In this document: piece after piece, positions 39,152 to 47,840 of the stretch
How positions within the stretch are numbered: position 1 is the stretch's first letter
How the letters are laid out: the number at the start of each line of letters is the position of its first letter
NCBI RefSeq assembly: GCF_018882325.1
Contig: NZ_JACVOQ010000002.1
Location: 186,001 to 250,000 of the forward strand
DNA length: 64,000 bases
Direction of reading: 5' to 3'
Source of the DNA: Polynucleobacter sp. 78F-HAINBA
Lineage (GTDB): Bacteria; Pseudomonadota; Gammaproteobacteria; Burkholderiales; Burkholderiaceae
Notes under the pieces: model-generated
What the model was told of the DNA's origin: nothing
The model's input: only the letters and a program-made list of their open reading frames with translations
Database searches by the model: none
Position numbers and translations under genes: made by a program

Positions 39152-39162
39152 TTAAGGTACTG

Positions 39163-40089
39163 ATGAGCTTAGTTCGCGATCTTGCAGACCAAATTGTTGC
39201 GGCTCATAGCAAAGCAGATTTGTGCATTCCGATTCCAGAATTCAGCCTGGCATCGCCACCACCGTTAATCGATAACGAGCATGCTGCTGATCATTACGAA
39301 CTCGCCGGCATGGTTGCTGCAATCCAAATGGGCTTTATTGAGTGTGACGCCAAAGTCTTAGGTAAGGCTTGGTCTCGCATGGTTCATCAAGATGGTGGAT
39401 TCAATCCCTTCAAATGGCCATCTAGACCGGAGCATTTTGACTTGCTTCCCTGGACCCGCAATATGAACCCCAATGCTTTTGCAGAGTGTCCAAAGCGCTT
39501 GGGTTTATATGCAGTGATGCCGGATGCTAATTGGGTAAAACGCATGGTGGAGGCCGAAGTGCCAACCGTCCAACTGCGCCTCAAATCCGAAGACAAAAAA
39601 CTCATTAAAAAACAAATTAGAGAATCAGTTGATGCAGTTCAGGGCAGCAGGACTTTGCTCTTTATTAATGATTATTGGCAAGAAGCGATTGAGGCTGGCG
39701 CCTACGGAATCCACTTGGGACAAGAAGATTTAGAGACTGCAGATTTAGATGCCATTCGATCTGCAGGTCTTCGACTTGGCTTAAGTACCCATGGTTATGC
39801 AGAGATGGTTTATGCAGATCGCTTCTGCCCAAGCTATATCGCTATGGGCGCCGTCTTTCCAACCAATCTCAAAAAGATGGCCACAGCACCTCAGGGTTTA
39901 GGGCGTTTATATAAGTACGCTCAATTAATGAACCACTATCCATTAGTGGCGATTGGTGGCATTGATGAAAGCAGCATTCATGCGGTGGCACAAAGTGGAG
40001 TTGGCTCAGTTGCTGTTGTCAGAGCAATTAATGGCGCTAGCGACCCCAAAGCAGCCGTGAAGCGGCTGCAAGAGTTGATGAAGACATGA
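39163..40089 (+). CDS. thiE: Thiamine phosphate synthase ThiE with N-terminal extension
   Basis: A 308-residue protein. The C-terminal 200 residues are ThiE: VQLRLKSEDKK, LLFINDYWQEAIEAGAYGIHLGQEDL, YIAMGAVFPTNLKK, and VAIGGIDESSI. ThiE joins HMP-diphosphate and thiazole phosphate. About 110 extra residues precede this, with SLASPPPLIDNEHAADHYELAGMVAAIQMGF and a Trp-rich stretch I do not recognise; they are not ThiD. ATG 39163 with AAGG upstream is used rather than an in-frame TTG at 39136 inside thiG. Last gene of the operon. Confidence 0.9.
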   Translation: MSLVRDLADQIVAAHSKADLCIPIPEFSLASPPPLIDNEHAADHYELAGMVAAIQMGFIECDAKVLGKAWSRMVHQDGGFNPFKWPSRPEHFDLLPWTRNMNPNAFAECPKRLGLYAVMPDANWVKRMVEAEVPTVQLRLKSEDKKLIKKQIRESVDAVQGSRTLLFINDYWQEAIEAGAYGIHLGQEDLETADLDAIRSAGLRLGLSTHGYAEMVYADRFCPSYIAMGAVFPTNLKKMATAPQGLGRLYKYAQLMNHYPLVAIGGIDESSIHAVAQSGVGSVAVVRAINGASDPKAAVKRLQELMKT

Positions 40090-40128
40090 GACATAAGAGA
40101 TGAGACTTAAGACCTAAGACAAAAAAAC

Positions 40129-41013
40129 TCAATACTTACCCTCTTCTTCTGGCAATGCCGTTTTATAGAAATCATGCATGTGCCACAAGGGTCCGGGGCC
40201 CTCACCAATACTTAAGAAGCGCCCTGCCTCAAGCCCTGCCTCAACATAAGAAATTGCTTTAGCAACTGCATGAGAAAGATCATGACCATCTGCTAAATAC
40301 GTTGCAATGGCGGATGCTAATGAGCAACCAGTGCCATGGGTATTGGCTGTATTGACGCGGTAATGTTTGAACTCTTTTGATTGAATTACTTCAAGACCAT
40401 CTTCCATGGTTCGCCACATCAGAAAATCAGTCAGCTGAGTATGGGTGGTATCGAGATGACCACCTTTGATCAAGACCGCTTGCGGGCCCATGTCGAGCAA
40501 CTCTTCTGCAGCCAACTTGAAATCCTCAGGGCCAGTTAATTCTCGGCCCAATAGCAAGGAGGCCTCCTCGAGATTAGGGGTTACTAAAGTCGCCATCGGA
40601 AACAACTCTTTAATAATGGCTTGGGCAGTATCGTCACCTCCAAGGCTGGCGCCTGAGGTAGCTCTTAATACAGGGTCAAGAACAATTCTTTTGGCCCCAT
40701 GGCGCTTGAGGGCTGATGCCACTGTACGGACGATTTCTGGGCTGGCCAACATGCCAATTTTGACGATATCCACCCCAATATCCAGAAAGATCGCATCGAT
40801 CTGGGCCTCGACCACATCAAGGTCGATATCCTGAATACGGCTCACCCCCAAAGTGTTCTGGGCAGTGATGGCAGTGATGACCGACATCCCATATCCGCCC
40901 AGGGCTGTAATGACTTTGAGGTCAGCCTGAATGCCCGCGCCACCGCCACTATCGGACCCAGCGATGGTCAATACTTTAGGGATCTGCACAGAACTTGGAG
41001 TAGATGATTTCAT
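40129..41013 (-). CDS. thiD: Hydroxymethylpyrimidine/phosphomethylpyrimidine kinase ThiD
   Basis: A 294-residue ribokinase-like enzyme that phosphorylates HMP and HMP-phosphate. Motifs: TIAGSDSGGGAGIQADLKV at the start, DPVLRATSGASLG, VLIKGGH and the anion hole ANTHGTGCSLASAIATYL. It faces the thi operon and ends 40 bases from thiE, so it is not under the visible riboswitch. Its start codon lies just 22 bases from the divergent tRNA-Asn. Confidence 0.95.
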   Translation of the reverse strand: MKSSTPSSVQIPKVLTIAGSDSGGGAGIQADLKVITALGGYGMSVITAITAQNTLGVSRIQDIDLDVVEAQIDAIFLDIGVDIVKIGMLASPEIVRTVASALKRHGAKRIVLDPVLRATSGASLGGDDTAQAIIKELFPMATLVTPNLEEASLLLGRELTGPEDFKLAAEELLDMGPQAVLIKGGHLDTTHTQLTDFLMWRTMEDGLEVIQSKEFKHYRVNTANTHGTGCSLASAIATYLADGHDLSHAVAKAISYVEAGLEAGRFLSIGEGPGPLWHMHDFYKTALPEEEGKY

Positions 41014-41024
41014 CTTGCTATAAT
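40995..41024 (+). promoter_or_regulatory. Promoter of tRNA-Asn
   Basis: TATAAT (41019-41024) is a perfect -10 located 10 bases before the tRNA. TTGGAG at 40995-41000 gives an 18-base spacer as a -35. The promoter lies over the start of thiD. Confidence 0.65.
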
Positions 41025-41034
41025 ATCGGCTTAT

Positions 41035-41110
41035 TCCTCGATAGCTCAGTTGGTAGAGCGCCGGACTGTTAATCCGTAGGTCCCTGGTTCGAGCCCAGGT
41101 CGAGGAGCCA
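41035..41110 (+). tRNA. tRNA-Asn (anticodon GUU)
   Basis: A 76-base cloverleaf. Acceptor TCCTCGA/TCGAGGA, discriminator G, encoded CCA at 41108-41110. The anticodon loop is CTGTTAA, with anticodon GTT, and the T arm is CCTGGTTCGAGCCCAGG. A strong terminator follows. Confidence 0.98.
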
Positions 41111-41120
41111 AATACAAGAA

Positions 41121-41144
41121 AACCACCTTTTTAGGTGGTTTTTT
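41121..41144 (+). terminator. Terminator of tRNA-Asn
   Basis: AACCACCT (41121-41128) pairs with AGGTGGTT (41133-41140) over a TTTT loop, followed by TTTT-C-TTTTT. It is a standard intrinsic terminator 10 bases after the tRNA. Confidence 0.92.
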
Positions 41145-41173
41145 CTTTTTCTGTTGTGATGAATTGATTGGGT

Positions 41174-41758
41174 TTAGATCAATCCCTTCTTTCTTAGATT
41201 GGCTAAGCGGTTGTTTAAGGTTTTGATTGTGAGGAGATTGAGCTTATCTCCATCGGACCAATTGCTACCCTTCCACTCAATACCTTCTGGTGTGACATTG
41301 GCAAATGGCTCTTTACCCTCTTTTGCATAGCCTTCCAAAATAGCAATAAGTGCAGGACGATCATCGGATCCGCCAGCGTCTTTAACGGCATCTAAGATTG
41401 GTTTGGTAATCGTATCGGCATATGTCATCTTGGAATCTGGATGCTTGGCTACTGCCGGCTCTTCAAAAATGTACTCATGCGGCCACTCAAATACGTTTCT
41501 AGCTGAATTCTTGACCGACTCTGGACTTACGGCTCCGCCTGCAGGATTTTTTGGATCAGTCGGTAAACTGAGTTCTGTAATCCAAGTCTCGAATTCTGCA
41601 ATGCGGGCATAGCGCTTTTCCTCGCTATCGCGTTTTTGCTCTTCTTGTGACAGCAATAATGTGACCCAGGCCCAAGCGATATCTTTAGGTATCGCAAACT
41701 CTTGCGCCAGAATGCCGCTCGCTTTTTTGAGGATTGGCTTGGATGTGAGTTTTGTCAT
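41174..41758 (-). CDS. Unrecognised soluble protein (194 residues)
   Basis: A 194-residue protein of unknown function. No signal peptide, membrane span or cysteine. The first half is helical and charged (LLSQEEQKRDSEEKRYARIAEFETWI), with a Trp-rich centre (FEWPHEYIFEEPAV), and a basic tail ending LNNRLANLRKKGLI. The bias in codons and composition is ordinary and its length is stable as a single frame, so it looks real. It converges on tRNA-Asn and stands alone, with a 224-base gap on its other side before trhP. Confidence 0.75.
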   Translation of the reverse strand: MTKLTSKPILKKASGILAQEFAIPKDIAWAWVTLLLSQEEQKRDSEEKRYARIAEFETWITELSLPTDPKNPAGGAVSPESVKNSARNVFEWPHEYIFEEPAVAKHPDSKMTYADTITKPILDAVKDAGGSDDRPALIAILEGYAKEGKEPFANVTPEGIEWKGSNWSDGDKLNLLTIKTLNNRLANLRKKGLI

Positions 41759-41982
41759 TGCGTTCTTTCTGATTCTTTAATAAGTGCCTTCAATTTCGGG
41801 TGTACAACTCAAGGGGAAGGCTCCCCGTTCATTGTTGCAATGCTGGCCACAGACCCCGTAGGATACTCTGCATAGTGGGTTATTTAGCTGGAATGATGGG
41901 ATAAACACATGCCTATTGACCTCCAGGGCTTGGTGTTGCTGCAAATCAAGCAAGAATGCCTGTATTCACTAAAATAGCCCCC
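41759..41982. other. Intergenic gap before trhP
   Basis: 224 bases without a gene I can support. It holds GGGGAAGGCTCCCC near 41811, a small hairpin-forming patch, and a 22-codon ATG frame (41910) that shows no conserved features. No riboswitch or promoter consensus stands out. Confidence 0.4.
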
Positions 41983-43290
41983 ATGACCAAGATTCCAGAA
42001 CTTCTAGCCCCTGCCGGCAGCCTCTCTATGCTGCGCACTGCCTTTGACTTTGGCGCTGATGCCATTTATGCGGGGCAGCCACGTTATTCACTCCGAGTAC
42101 GCAATAACGACTTCGGAAAAATGGAAACGCTCAAAGAAGGTATTGATACCGCCCATGCTTTAGGCAAAAAGTTTTATCTGGTTTCTAACTTACTTCCTCA
42201 TGGCGGTAAGACGCGCACCTACATTAAAGACATGGATCCTGTAGTTGCATTAAAGCCCGATGCCATGATCATGTCGGATCCAGGTCTCATCATGATGGCC
42301 AGAGAAGCATGGCCAGATATGCCCATTCATTTATCGGTTCAGGCTAATACCGTCAATGGAGCTTCTGCGAAGTTCTGGCGCTCCGTTGGCATTAGTCGAG
42401 TCATCTTGTCACGCGAGCTTTCTTTTGATGAAATCGAAGAAGTTCGTCAGGACTGTCCAGAAATGGAATTAGAAGTATTTGTTCATGGCGCTTTGTGTAT
42501 TGCCTATTCTGGTCGCTGCTTACTCTCTGGTTATATGTCGCATCGTGACTCCAATCAAGGTGCTTGCACCAACGCTTGCCGCTGGGATTACAAGGTCAAG
42601 CCAGGGCAACAAAATACCAGTGGTGATGTCGTTCTCCTCCAGGAGGCGCGTCGTCCAGATGATTTGATGCCAATGGAAGAAGATGAGCATGGCACTTACA
42701 TCATGAACTCCAAGGATTTGCGCGCGATTGAGCATATTGAACGCTTGACGAAGATGGGCGTGGATTCATTCAAGATTGAGGGGCGCACCAAATCGCCTTA
42801 TTACGTTTCTCGTACTGTACAAGCCTACCGAGCAGCAATCAATGACGCTGTAGCAGGTAGACCATTTAATACCGCTTTATTAGGTCAACTAGAAGGCTTG
42901 GCTAACCGAGGTTACACCGATGGCTTCTATGAGCGCCACCACGATAAAGAGTATCAACTCTATATGCGCGGCCACTCCTTATCAGGGCGCAGCTTGTATG
43001 TAGGCGAGACTCTGGATGTCGATTCTGCTTCGGGCCGCGTCAAGGTTGATGTTAAGAACCGCTTTTCCGTTGGTGACAAATTAGAGATCATTGAGCCTAA
43101 CGGCAATACTGATGTTGTCTTGTCTGAAATGTGGAATATGAGTGGCGAATCAATAGATGTTGCGCCTGGTTCAGGTCACTTTGTTTGGCTAAAAATTCCG
43201 ATGACCAGCAAGCACGCCTTTATTGCACGCTATACACAGGAGCCTGCTCCAGTGGAAACTGCAGGCTCTTGCGCCACTTGCGGCGAGTAA
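41983..43290 (+). CDS. trhP: Peptidase U32-family tRNA hydroxylase TrhP (YegQ)
   Basis: A 435-residue U32-family protein almost colinear with E. coli YegQ: PELLAPAGSLSMLRTAFDFGADAIYAG, HLSVQANTVN, and FVHGALCIAYSGRCLLSGYM with the CTNACRW cluster cysteines. TrhP uses prephenate as donor for 5-hydroxyuridine at tRNA wobble U34. ATG 41983 starts the conserved part; ATG 41956 would add nine non-conserved residues. It ends with an extra Cys pair (CATCGE) that I do not see in E. coli YegQ. Confidence 0.9.
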   Translation: MTKIPELLAPAGSLSMLRTAFDFGADAIYAGQPRYSLRVRNNDFGKMETLKEGIDTAHALGKKFYLVSNLLPHGGKTRTYIKDMDPVVALKPDAMIMSDPGLIMMAREAWPDMPIHLSVQANTVNGASAKFWRSVGISRVILSRELSFDEIEEVRQDCPEMELEVFVHGALCIAYSGRCLLSGYMSHRDSNQGACTNACRWDYKVKPGQQNTSGDVVLLQEARRPDDLMPMEEDEHGTYIMNSKDLRAIEHIERLTKMGVDSFKIEGRTKSPYYVSRTVQAYRAAINDAVAGRPFNTALLGQLEGLANRGYTDGFYERHHDKEYQLYMRGHSLSGRSLYVGETLDVDSASGRVKVDVKNRFSVGDKLEIIEPNGNTDVVLSEMWNMSGESIDVAPGSGHFVWLKIPMTSKHAFIARYTQEPAPVETAGSCATCGE

Positions 43291-43322
43291 TCGCCCCACT
43301 TTTCTCTGATTGATTATTTTTA

Positions 43323-43850
43323 ATGACAAACAATACCGTTAGCCAACCTAACCATCACAGCTTAATAGATAAGCTTAAAGAGGAGGCTAAAAAGGCTTTT
43401 GCCCTGACCCTTTATCTCGGCACTTGGTTCTGTGCAATTACATTTTTTGCCGCTACCGCTCTTGAGGAGCGCCCGATCCCGCTATCTATTTTTGGTTTTG
43501 CAATCATCAAGGCGGGTATTGCAGCTAAATTTATGTTGATTGCTCAGGCTGCTTATCCAATCAAAGTTAACAAAGAACATGGGATTGTTAATTCACTAAT
43601 ATTTGAATCCATTGTTTATTTAGCTTTCGTTCTAGCTTTGAACTTCCTTGAGGCTGGAGTCGATGGATTAATTCATGGCAAAGAATTCATCCATTCTATG
43701 GCAGCCTTTGGCAATGGTGAGCCCATCAGAATTTTTGCAATGGCTATCCTCTATTGGCTTATTGTTTGGCCTTACTTAATCTTCATGGGCGTCAACCAAG
43801 CAATAGGCAATACAGCCACACTGGCAATTCTTTTTGGCTCGAAAAAATAA
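43323..43850 (+). CDS. Unrecognised inner membrane protein
   Basis: A 175-residue protein with four likely membrane helices (around LYLGTWFCAITFFAATALE, IFGFAIIKAGIAAKFMLIAQ, IVYLAFVLALNFLE, ILYWLIVWPYLIFMG). A charged Lys-rich segment precedes the first. No family recognised. The outer-membrane gene begins with the base after its stop, so they are likely co-transcribed. Confidence 0.75.
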   Translation: MTNNTVSQPNHHSLIDKLKEEAKKAFALTLYLGTWFCAITFFAATALEERPIPLSIFGFAIIKAGIAAKFMLIAQAAYPIKVNKEHGIVNSLIFESIVYLAFVLALNFLEAGVDGLIHGKEFIHSMAAFGNGEPIRIFAMAILYWLIVWPYLIFMGVNQAIGNTATLAILFGSKK

Positions 43851-44732
43851 TTGTTTTACTCGTATTGCGTGAGAATTTTTTGGCTATGCCTATTGGTATT
43901 TACTTATCAGCAGGCTCAAGCTCAAGAAATTGAAGCCCGTGCATATTCCAATGCGCCAATTGGCATCAATTTTGTTACAGGCGGTATTGCACAGGCCAAA
44001 AGTGGTTCTTATACACTGACTACTGAAGCGGTAAATCTAACTCGCATCATCGACGTCTTTGGGCAGTCTGGCCGAATCAGCCTCTTGGTTCCGTACGCTC
44101 AACTCTCTGGGACAGGCACTCTTGGCCCTCAAAATATAAACGCATCTGCTGAAGGATTATCTGATCCTGTTGTGAAAGTCTCAGCCAATCTTTATGGAGC
44201 ACCAGCACTCTCCTTAGATGAATTTAAAAGTTATCAACAAGATCTTATTATCGGCACCAGCCTAGCCGCATCTATTCCATGGGGTAAGTACAACAGCGAA
44301 CAAATGCTCAATGTAGGCGCTAATCGCTCGCTGATTCAACCTGCTATCGGAGCATCGCAAGCAATTGGTCCATGGCGCTTGGAATTAGCGGGTATGGCTA
44401 CGATCTATACAAGTAACACCAGCTTTCTGGGAAGCAATACGCTCTCCCAAAATCCGATATATTCATCTGAAGCCCACGTCATTTATTACTTTCAAAACAT
44501 GGCCTATATATCTGCTGATGCCACCTACTTTACTGGCGGTCAAAAATATGTCAATGGCACAGCAATCACTGGTTCACAAGAAAACTGGCGCTTTGGAAGC
44601 ACTATGTCTTATCCCATCAATAAGCACAATTCAATCCGCCTAACTGGCAGCAAGGGTGTTTATTCCAATACCAATACTGACTACACTGCACTGGGACTCT
44701 CTTGGCAATATCGCTGGGGTGGCGGACTGTAG
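43851..44732 (+). CDS. Outer-membrane transporter-like protein (phenol MetA family)
   Basis: A 293-residue protein. A signal peptide (ending QQAQAQ) is followed by EARAYSNAPIGINFV and repeating amphipathic strands, and the chain ends YRWGGGL, as in the PF13557 MetA-pathway porin-like family. It probably forms an outer-membrane channel for small organic molecules. The frame starts at TTG 43851 right after the previous stop; GTG 43869 would also leave a signal peptide. No substrate is indicated. Confidence 0.7.
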   Translation: MFYSYCVRIFWLCLLVFTYQQAQAQEIEARAYSNAPIGINFVTGGIAQAKSGSYTLTTEAVNLTRIIDVFGQSGRISLLVPYAQLSGTGTLGPQNINASAEGLSDPVVKVSANLYGAPALSLDEFKSYQQDLIIGTSLAASIPWGKYNSEQMLNVGANRSLIQPAIGASQAIGPWRLELAGMATIYTSNTSFLGSNTLSQNPIYSSEAHVIYYFQNMAYISADATYFTGGQKYVNGTAITGSQENWRFGSTMSYPINKHNSIRLTGSKGVYSNTNTDYTALGLSWQYRWGGGL

Positions 44733-44796
44733 GTAAATAAGGTCTTGAATCGCTACAATGATACAAAAGAACACTTAAAAGAGATGTGAGACATTC

Positions 44797-46539
44797 ATGA
44801 GCAATAAACCAAAAGATCCTGCAGAGAGCGGTTTACGCAAAGGCTTGACTAGCTATGGCGATAAAGGATTTTCTCTATTCTTGCGCAAAGCTTTTATTAA
44901 GGGTGCCGGCTATACCAATAGTGCATTAGATCGCCCTGTTATTGGCATCATTAATACTGGTAGCGCATATAACCCTTGTCACGGCAATATGCCGCAACTG
45001 CTTGAAGCAGTAAAACGTGGCGTTATGTTAGCTGGTGGTTTGCCAATGGAATTTCCAACAATCTCCATTCATGAAAGTTTTGCTGCGCCAACCAGTATGT
45101 ATTTGCGTAATTTGATGTCAATGGACACCGAAGAAATGTTACGCGCACAGCCTATGGATGCTGTTGTCATGATTGGTGGTTGCGATAAAACTGTACCCGC
45201 ACAAATGATGGGGGCCGCTTCCGCAGGACTGCCAGCAATCCAACTTATTACAGGATCCATGTTGACTGGCTCACATCGTAGTGAACGCGTAGGTGCTTGT
45301 ACTGATTGCCGCCGTTATTGGGGCAAGTTCCGCGCTGGTGAAATTGATGAAGTAGAAAAAGATGAAGTGAATGATCAGCTTGTTGCCAGCGTAGGCACAT
45401 GCTCTGTTATGGGTACCGCCAGCACTATGGCTTGCATATCTGAAGCGCTTGGCATGACTGTGTCAGGTGGCGCCACTCCTCCCGCCGTTACGGCCGATCG
45501 TATCCGCGTTGCTGAAGAAACTGGTACTTGTGCGGTGAAGATGGCAAAAGAAGGTTTAACCATCGACAAAGTGCTCACTGCAGATGCTTTTGAAAATGCT
45601 ATGCGCGTATTGCTAGCGATTGGCGGATCAACGAACGGCATTGTTCACCTCGCCGCTATTGCCGGACGCATGGGGTTAGAAATCGACTTAGATGCTCTCG
45701 ATAAGATGGGCGACGAGACTCCGGTTCTGGTTGATTTAAAACCTTCTGGCGATCATTACATGGAAAATTTCCATGACGCAGGTGGCATGACTACCCTACT
45801 TCGCGAACTTAAGCCTTTGCTGAAGCTAAATGCCATGACCGTATCGGGTAGAACACTAGGCGAAGAAATTGATGCTGCACCGCCGAGCTTCAAACAAGAT
45901 GTAGTTCGTCCTTTGGATAAGCCTATCTATCCACGTGGCAGCATTGCCGTATTGCACGGCAACCTTGCTCCTGGTGGCGCGATTATTAAACAATCAGCGG
46001 CCAATGAAAAATTGATGGAGCATGAAGGTCGAGCCGTAGTATTTGAGCATGCCGCTGATTTAGCTAACCGCATTGATAGTCCAGAATTGGATGTCACCGC
46101 TGAAGATATTTTGGTACTTAAGAATATTGGACCTAAAGGCGCTCCCGGCATGCCAGAAGCAGGCTATATTCCCATTCCGATGAAATTGGCACGTGCAGGC
46201 GTGAAAGACATCGTACGTATTTCTGATGGACGTATGAGCGGCACCGCCTTTGGCACAATTGTGCTGCACGTTACTCCTGAATCTGCAATTGGCGGACCTT
46301 TAGCTCAAGTACGCAATGGCGATCACATTCGCTTAAGCGTTAAAAATCGTGAGATAAGCCTTTTAATTTCCGATGAAGAATTAGCTCAGCGCATGAAAGA
46401 TAACCCCATCACCTCACCAACAGCTGAGCGTGGATATAAAAAGCTCTTTTTGGATACCGTTACTCAAGCAGACCAAGGTGTCGACTTTGATTTCTTGAGG
46501 GCAGCCAAGATGGTTGGCAAGACCCCTCAGTCAAAGTAA
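44797..46539 (+). CDS. IlvD/Edd-family dehydratase
   Basis: A 580-residue member of the IlvD/Edd family. Iron-sulfur ligands are visible in NPCHGN, GGCDKT and GTCSVMGTAST, and the C-terminal SDGRMSGTAFG is the substrate/Mg region. It is longer than ordinary IlvD and reads like the sugar-acid or 'second IlvD' branch found in betaproteobacteria, so dihydroxy-acid dehydratase and aldonate dehydratase are both possible. It starts 64 bases after the outer-membrane protein gene. No ilv or sugar genes are near. Confidence 0.8.
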   Translation: MSNKPKDPAESGLRKGLTSYGDKGFSLFLRKAFIKGAGYTNSALDRPVIGIINTGSAYNPCHGNMPQLLEAVKRGVMLAGGLPMEFPTISIHESFAAPTSMYLRNLMSMDTEEMLRAQPMDAVVMIGGCDKTVPAQMMGAASAGLPAIQLITGSMLTGSHRSERVGACTDCRRYWGKFRAGEIDEVEKDEVNDQLVASVGTCSVMGTASTMACISEALGMTVSGGATPPAVTADRIRVAEETGTCAVKMAKEGLTIDKVLTADAFENAMRVLLAIGGSTNGIVHLAAIAGRMGLEIDLDALDKMGDETPVLVDLKPSGDHYMENFHDAGGMTTLLRELKPLLKLNAMTVSGRTLGEEIDAAPPSFKQDVVRPLDKPIYPRGSIAVLHGNLAPGGAIIKQSAANEKLMEHEGRAVVFEHAADLANRIDSPELDVTAEDILVLKNIGPKGAPGMPEAGYIPIPMKLARAGVKDIVRISDGRMSGTAFGTIVLHVTPESAIGGPLAQVRNGDHIRLSVKNREISLLISDEELAQRMKDNPITSPTAERGYKKLFLDTVTQADQGVDFDFLRAAKMVGKTPQSK

Positions 46540-46551
46540 AGATTGAAGACT

Positions 46552-47007
46552 ATGATGAATGCAAACCTCCTGCGTAAGGGCATGAATATATGGCCCCCAT
46601 TCTTGGGTGCAGGCATTACCGTGGAAAGTATTGCTAAAGATTTTCGTCACGCCAAAGTTCGCTTAAAGCATGGTCTTTTAAATCGCAACATCCTAGGGGT
46701 TCACTTTGGCGGAAGCCTATTTGCAATGACTGACCCCTTCTTCATGATGATGGTGTCTCAAAATATTGGTAAAGGCTACATTGTTTGGGATCAAGCAGCA
46801 AAAATTGAGTTCCTTAAGCCTGGTAAGGGTCCTGTGCATGCCTCCTTTGAGCTTACTCAATCTCAAATTGACGAGATTATTAACGCCGCCGAGTCTGGCA
46901 ATAAAGTCCTGAGGGATTTTGTCGTCGATGTGAAAGACCGAGAAGAAGATGTCGTTGCGCGCATTACCAAGACACTCTACATACGTAAGAAGATTAAGAA
47001 AAGCTAG
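46552..47007 (+). CDS. DUF4442 hotdog-fold protein
   Basis: A 151-residue hotdog-fold protein (HFGGSLFAMTDPFFMMM, KIEFLKPGKGPVHASFELT). DUF4442 proteins resemble PaaI-type thioesterases, with the aspartate of MTDPFF a candidate catalytic residue. ATG 46552 is used over an upstream TTG at 46543. It follows the dehydratase by 12 bases and could hydrolyse an acyl-CoA, but no substrate is visible. Confidence 0.75.
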   Translation: MMNANLLRKGMNIWPPFLGAGITVESIAKDFRHAKVRLKHGLLNRNILGVHFGGSLFAMTDPFFMMMVSQNIGKGYIVWDQAAKIEFLKPGKGPVHASFELTQSQIDEIINAAESGNKVLRDFVVDVKDREEDVVARITKTLYIRKKIKKS

Positions 47008-47034
47008 GTATATTTTTAGATTTTTGTTGCTTAT

Positions 47035-47775
47035 TTAATTGCTATAAGCAGGCGCATCAAGTCTGCGCATCTCACCTTCAATCCAAGCCTCCACCTCCAG
47101 CTGCAACTGCTCTTCAGTTTTTCCTTGAACGGAAATGACTGGGCCAATTGAAAGCGTAATCAAACCAGGGCGCTTAAGAAAAGTTTTTCTTGGCCAAATT
47201 GCACCTGAGTTTTGTGCGACTGGCAGAATATCGGTATGCGTACTGATGGCGAGACGTACGCCACCTTTGCGATAAGGCTTAAACGATCCTCGAGGAGTGC
47301 GAGTACCTTCTGGAAAAATCGCAATCCATCTACCCTCTTTTAAAACTACCTTACCCTGGGCAGCAACGGCTTCTCTGGCGTTTTCTCGATCGCCACGATT
47401 GATATGAATCATACGTAATGAAGCTAGGGCCCATCCAAAGAATGGCACATACAAAAGCTCCCTTTTAAATACAAAACAGAGTTCTTTTGGAAATATCGAT
47501 AGATAAACAAAGGTTTCCCAGGCAGACTGGTGCTTGCCCAGAACAATTAAAGGCTTATTAGGATCTTTTGGAATATTTTCCAATCCCTTAACTTGAGACC
47601 TAATACCGCAGAGTAAATACAAAACTTTCTGAATTAATCTGCACCAAGCTACACCCATACTGTAGCGAGTACGAATACTAGTAAATGGAATGACCAAAAT
47701 AATCGCAGTCGCAAAAATGGTGACTGATGTAAAGCCAAATAGGTAAAACAGTAGTGAGCGTAGCCAAAGAATCAC
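47035..47775 (-). CDS. plsC: 1-acyl-sn-glycerol-3-phosphate acyltransferase family
   Basis: A 246-residue PlsC-type acyltransferase with an N-terminal membrane helix (LFYLFGFTSVTIFATAIILVIPF). The HX4D-type motif appears as HQSAWE (H82-E87), with Glu instead of the common Asp, and the glycerol-phosphate motif is FPEGTRTPRGSF. It transfers an acyl chain to lysophosphatidate. It may also be an ornithine-lipid or other lysophospholipid acyltransferase. It sits 65 bases beyond the NMO-family gene on the same strand. Confidence 0.87.
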   Translation of the reverse strand: MILWLRSLLFYLFGFTSVTIFATAIILVIPFTSIRTRYSMGVAWCRLIQKVLYLLCGIRSQVKGLENIPKDPNKPLIVLGKHQSAWETFVYLSIFPKELCFVFKRELLYVPFFGWALASLRMIHINRGDRENAREAVAAQGKVVLKEGRWIAIFPEGTRTPRGSFKPYRKGGVRLAISTHTDILPVAQNSGAIWPRKTFLKRPGLITLSIGPVISVQGKTEEQLQLEVEAWIEGEMRRLDAPAYSN

Positions 47776-47840
47776 GATGAGCAGTTAATTACCCAAGACA
47801 ATTGAGGAAAATATTAATCCCTCATTATATTAGGCAAATT

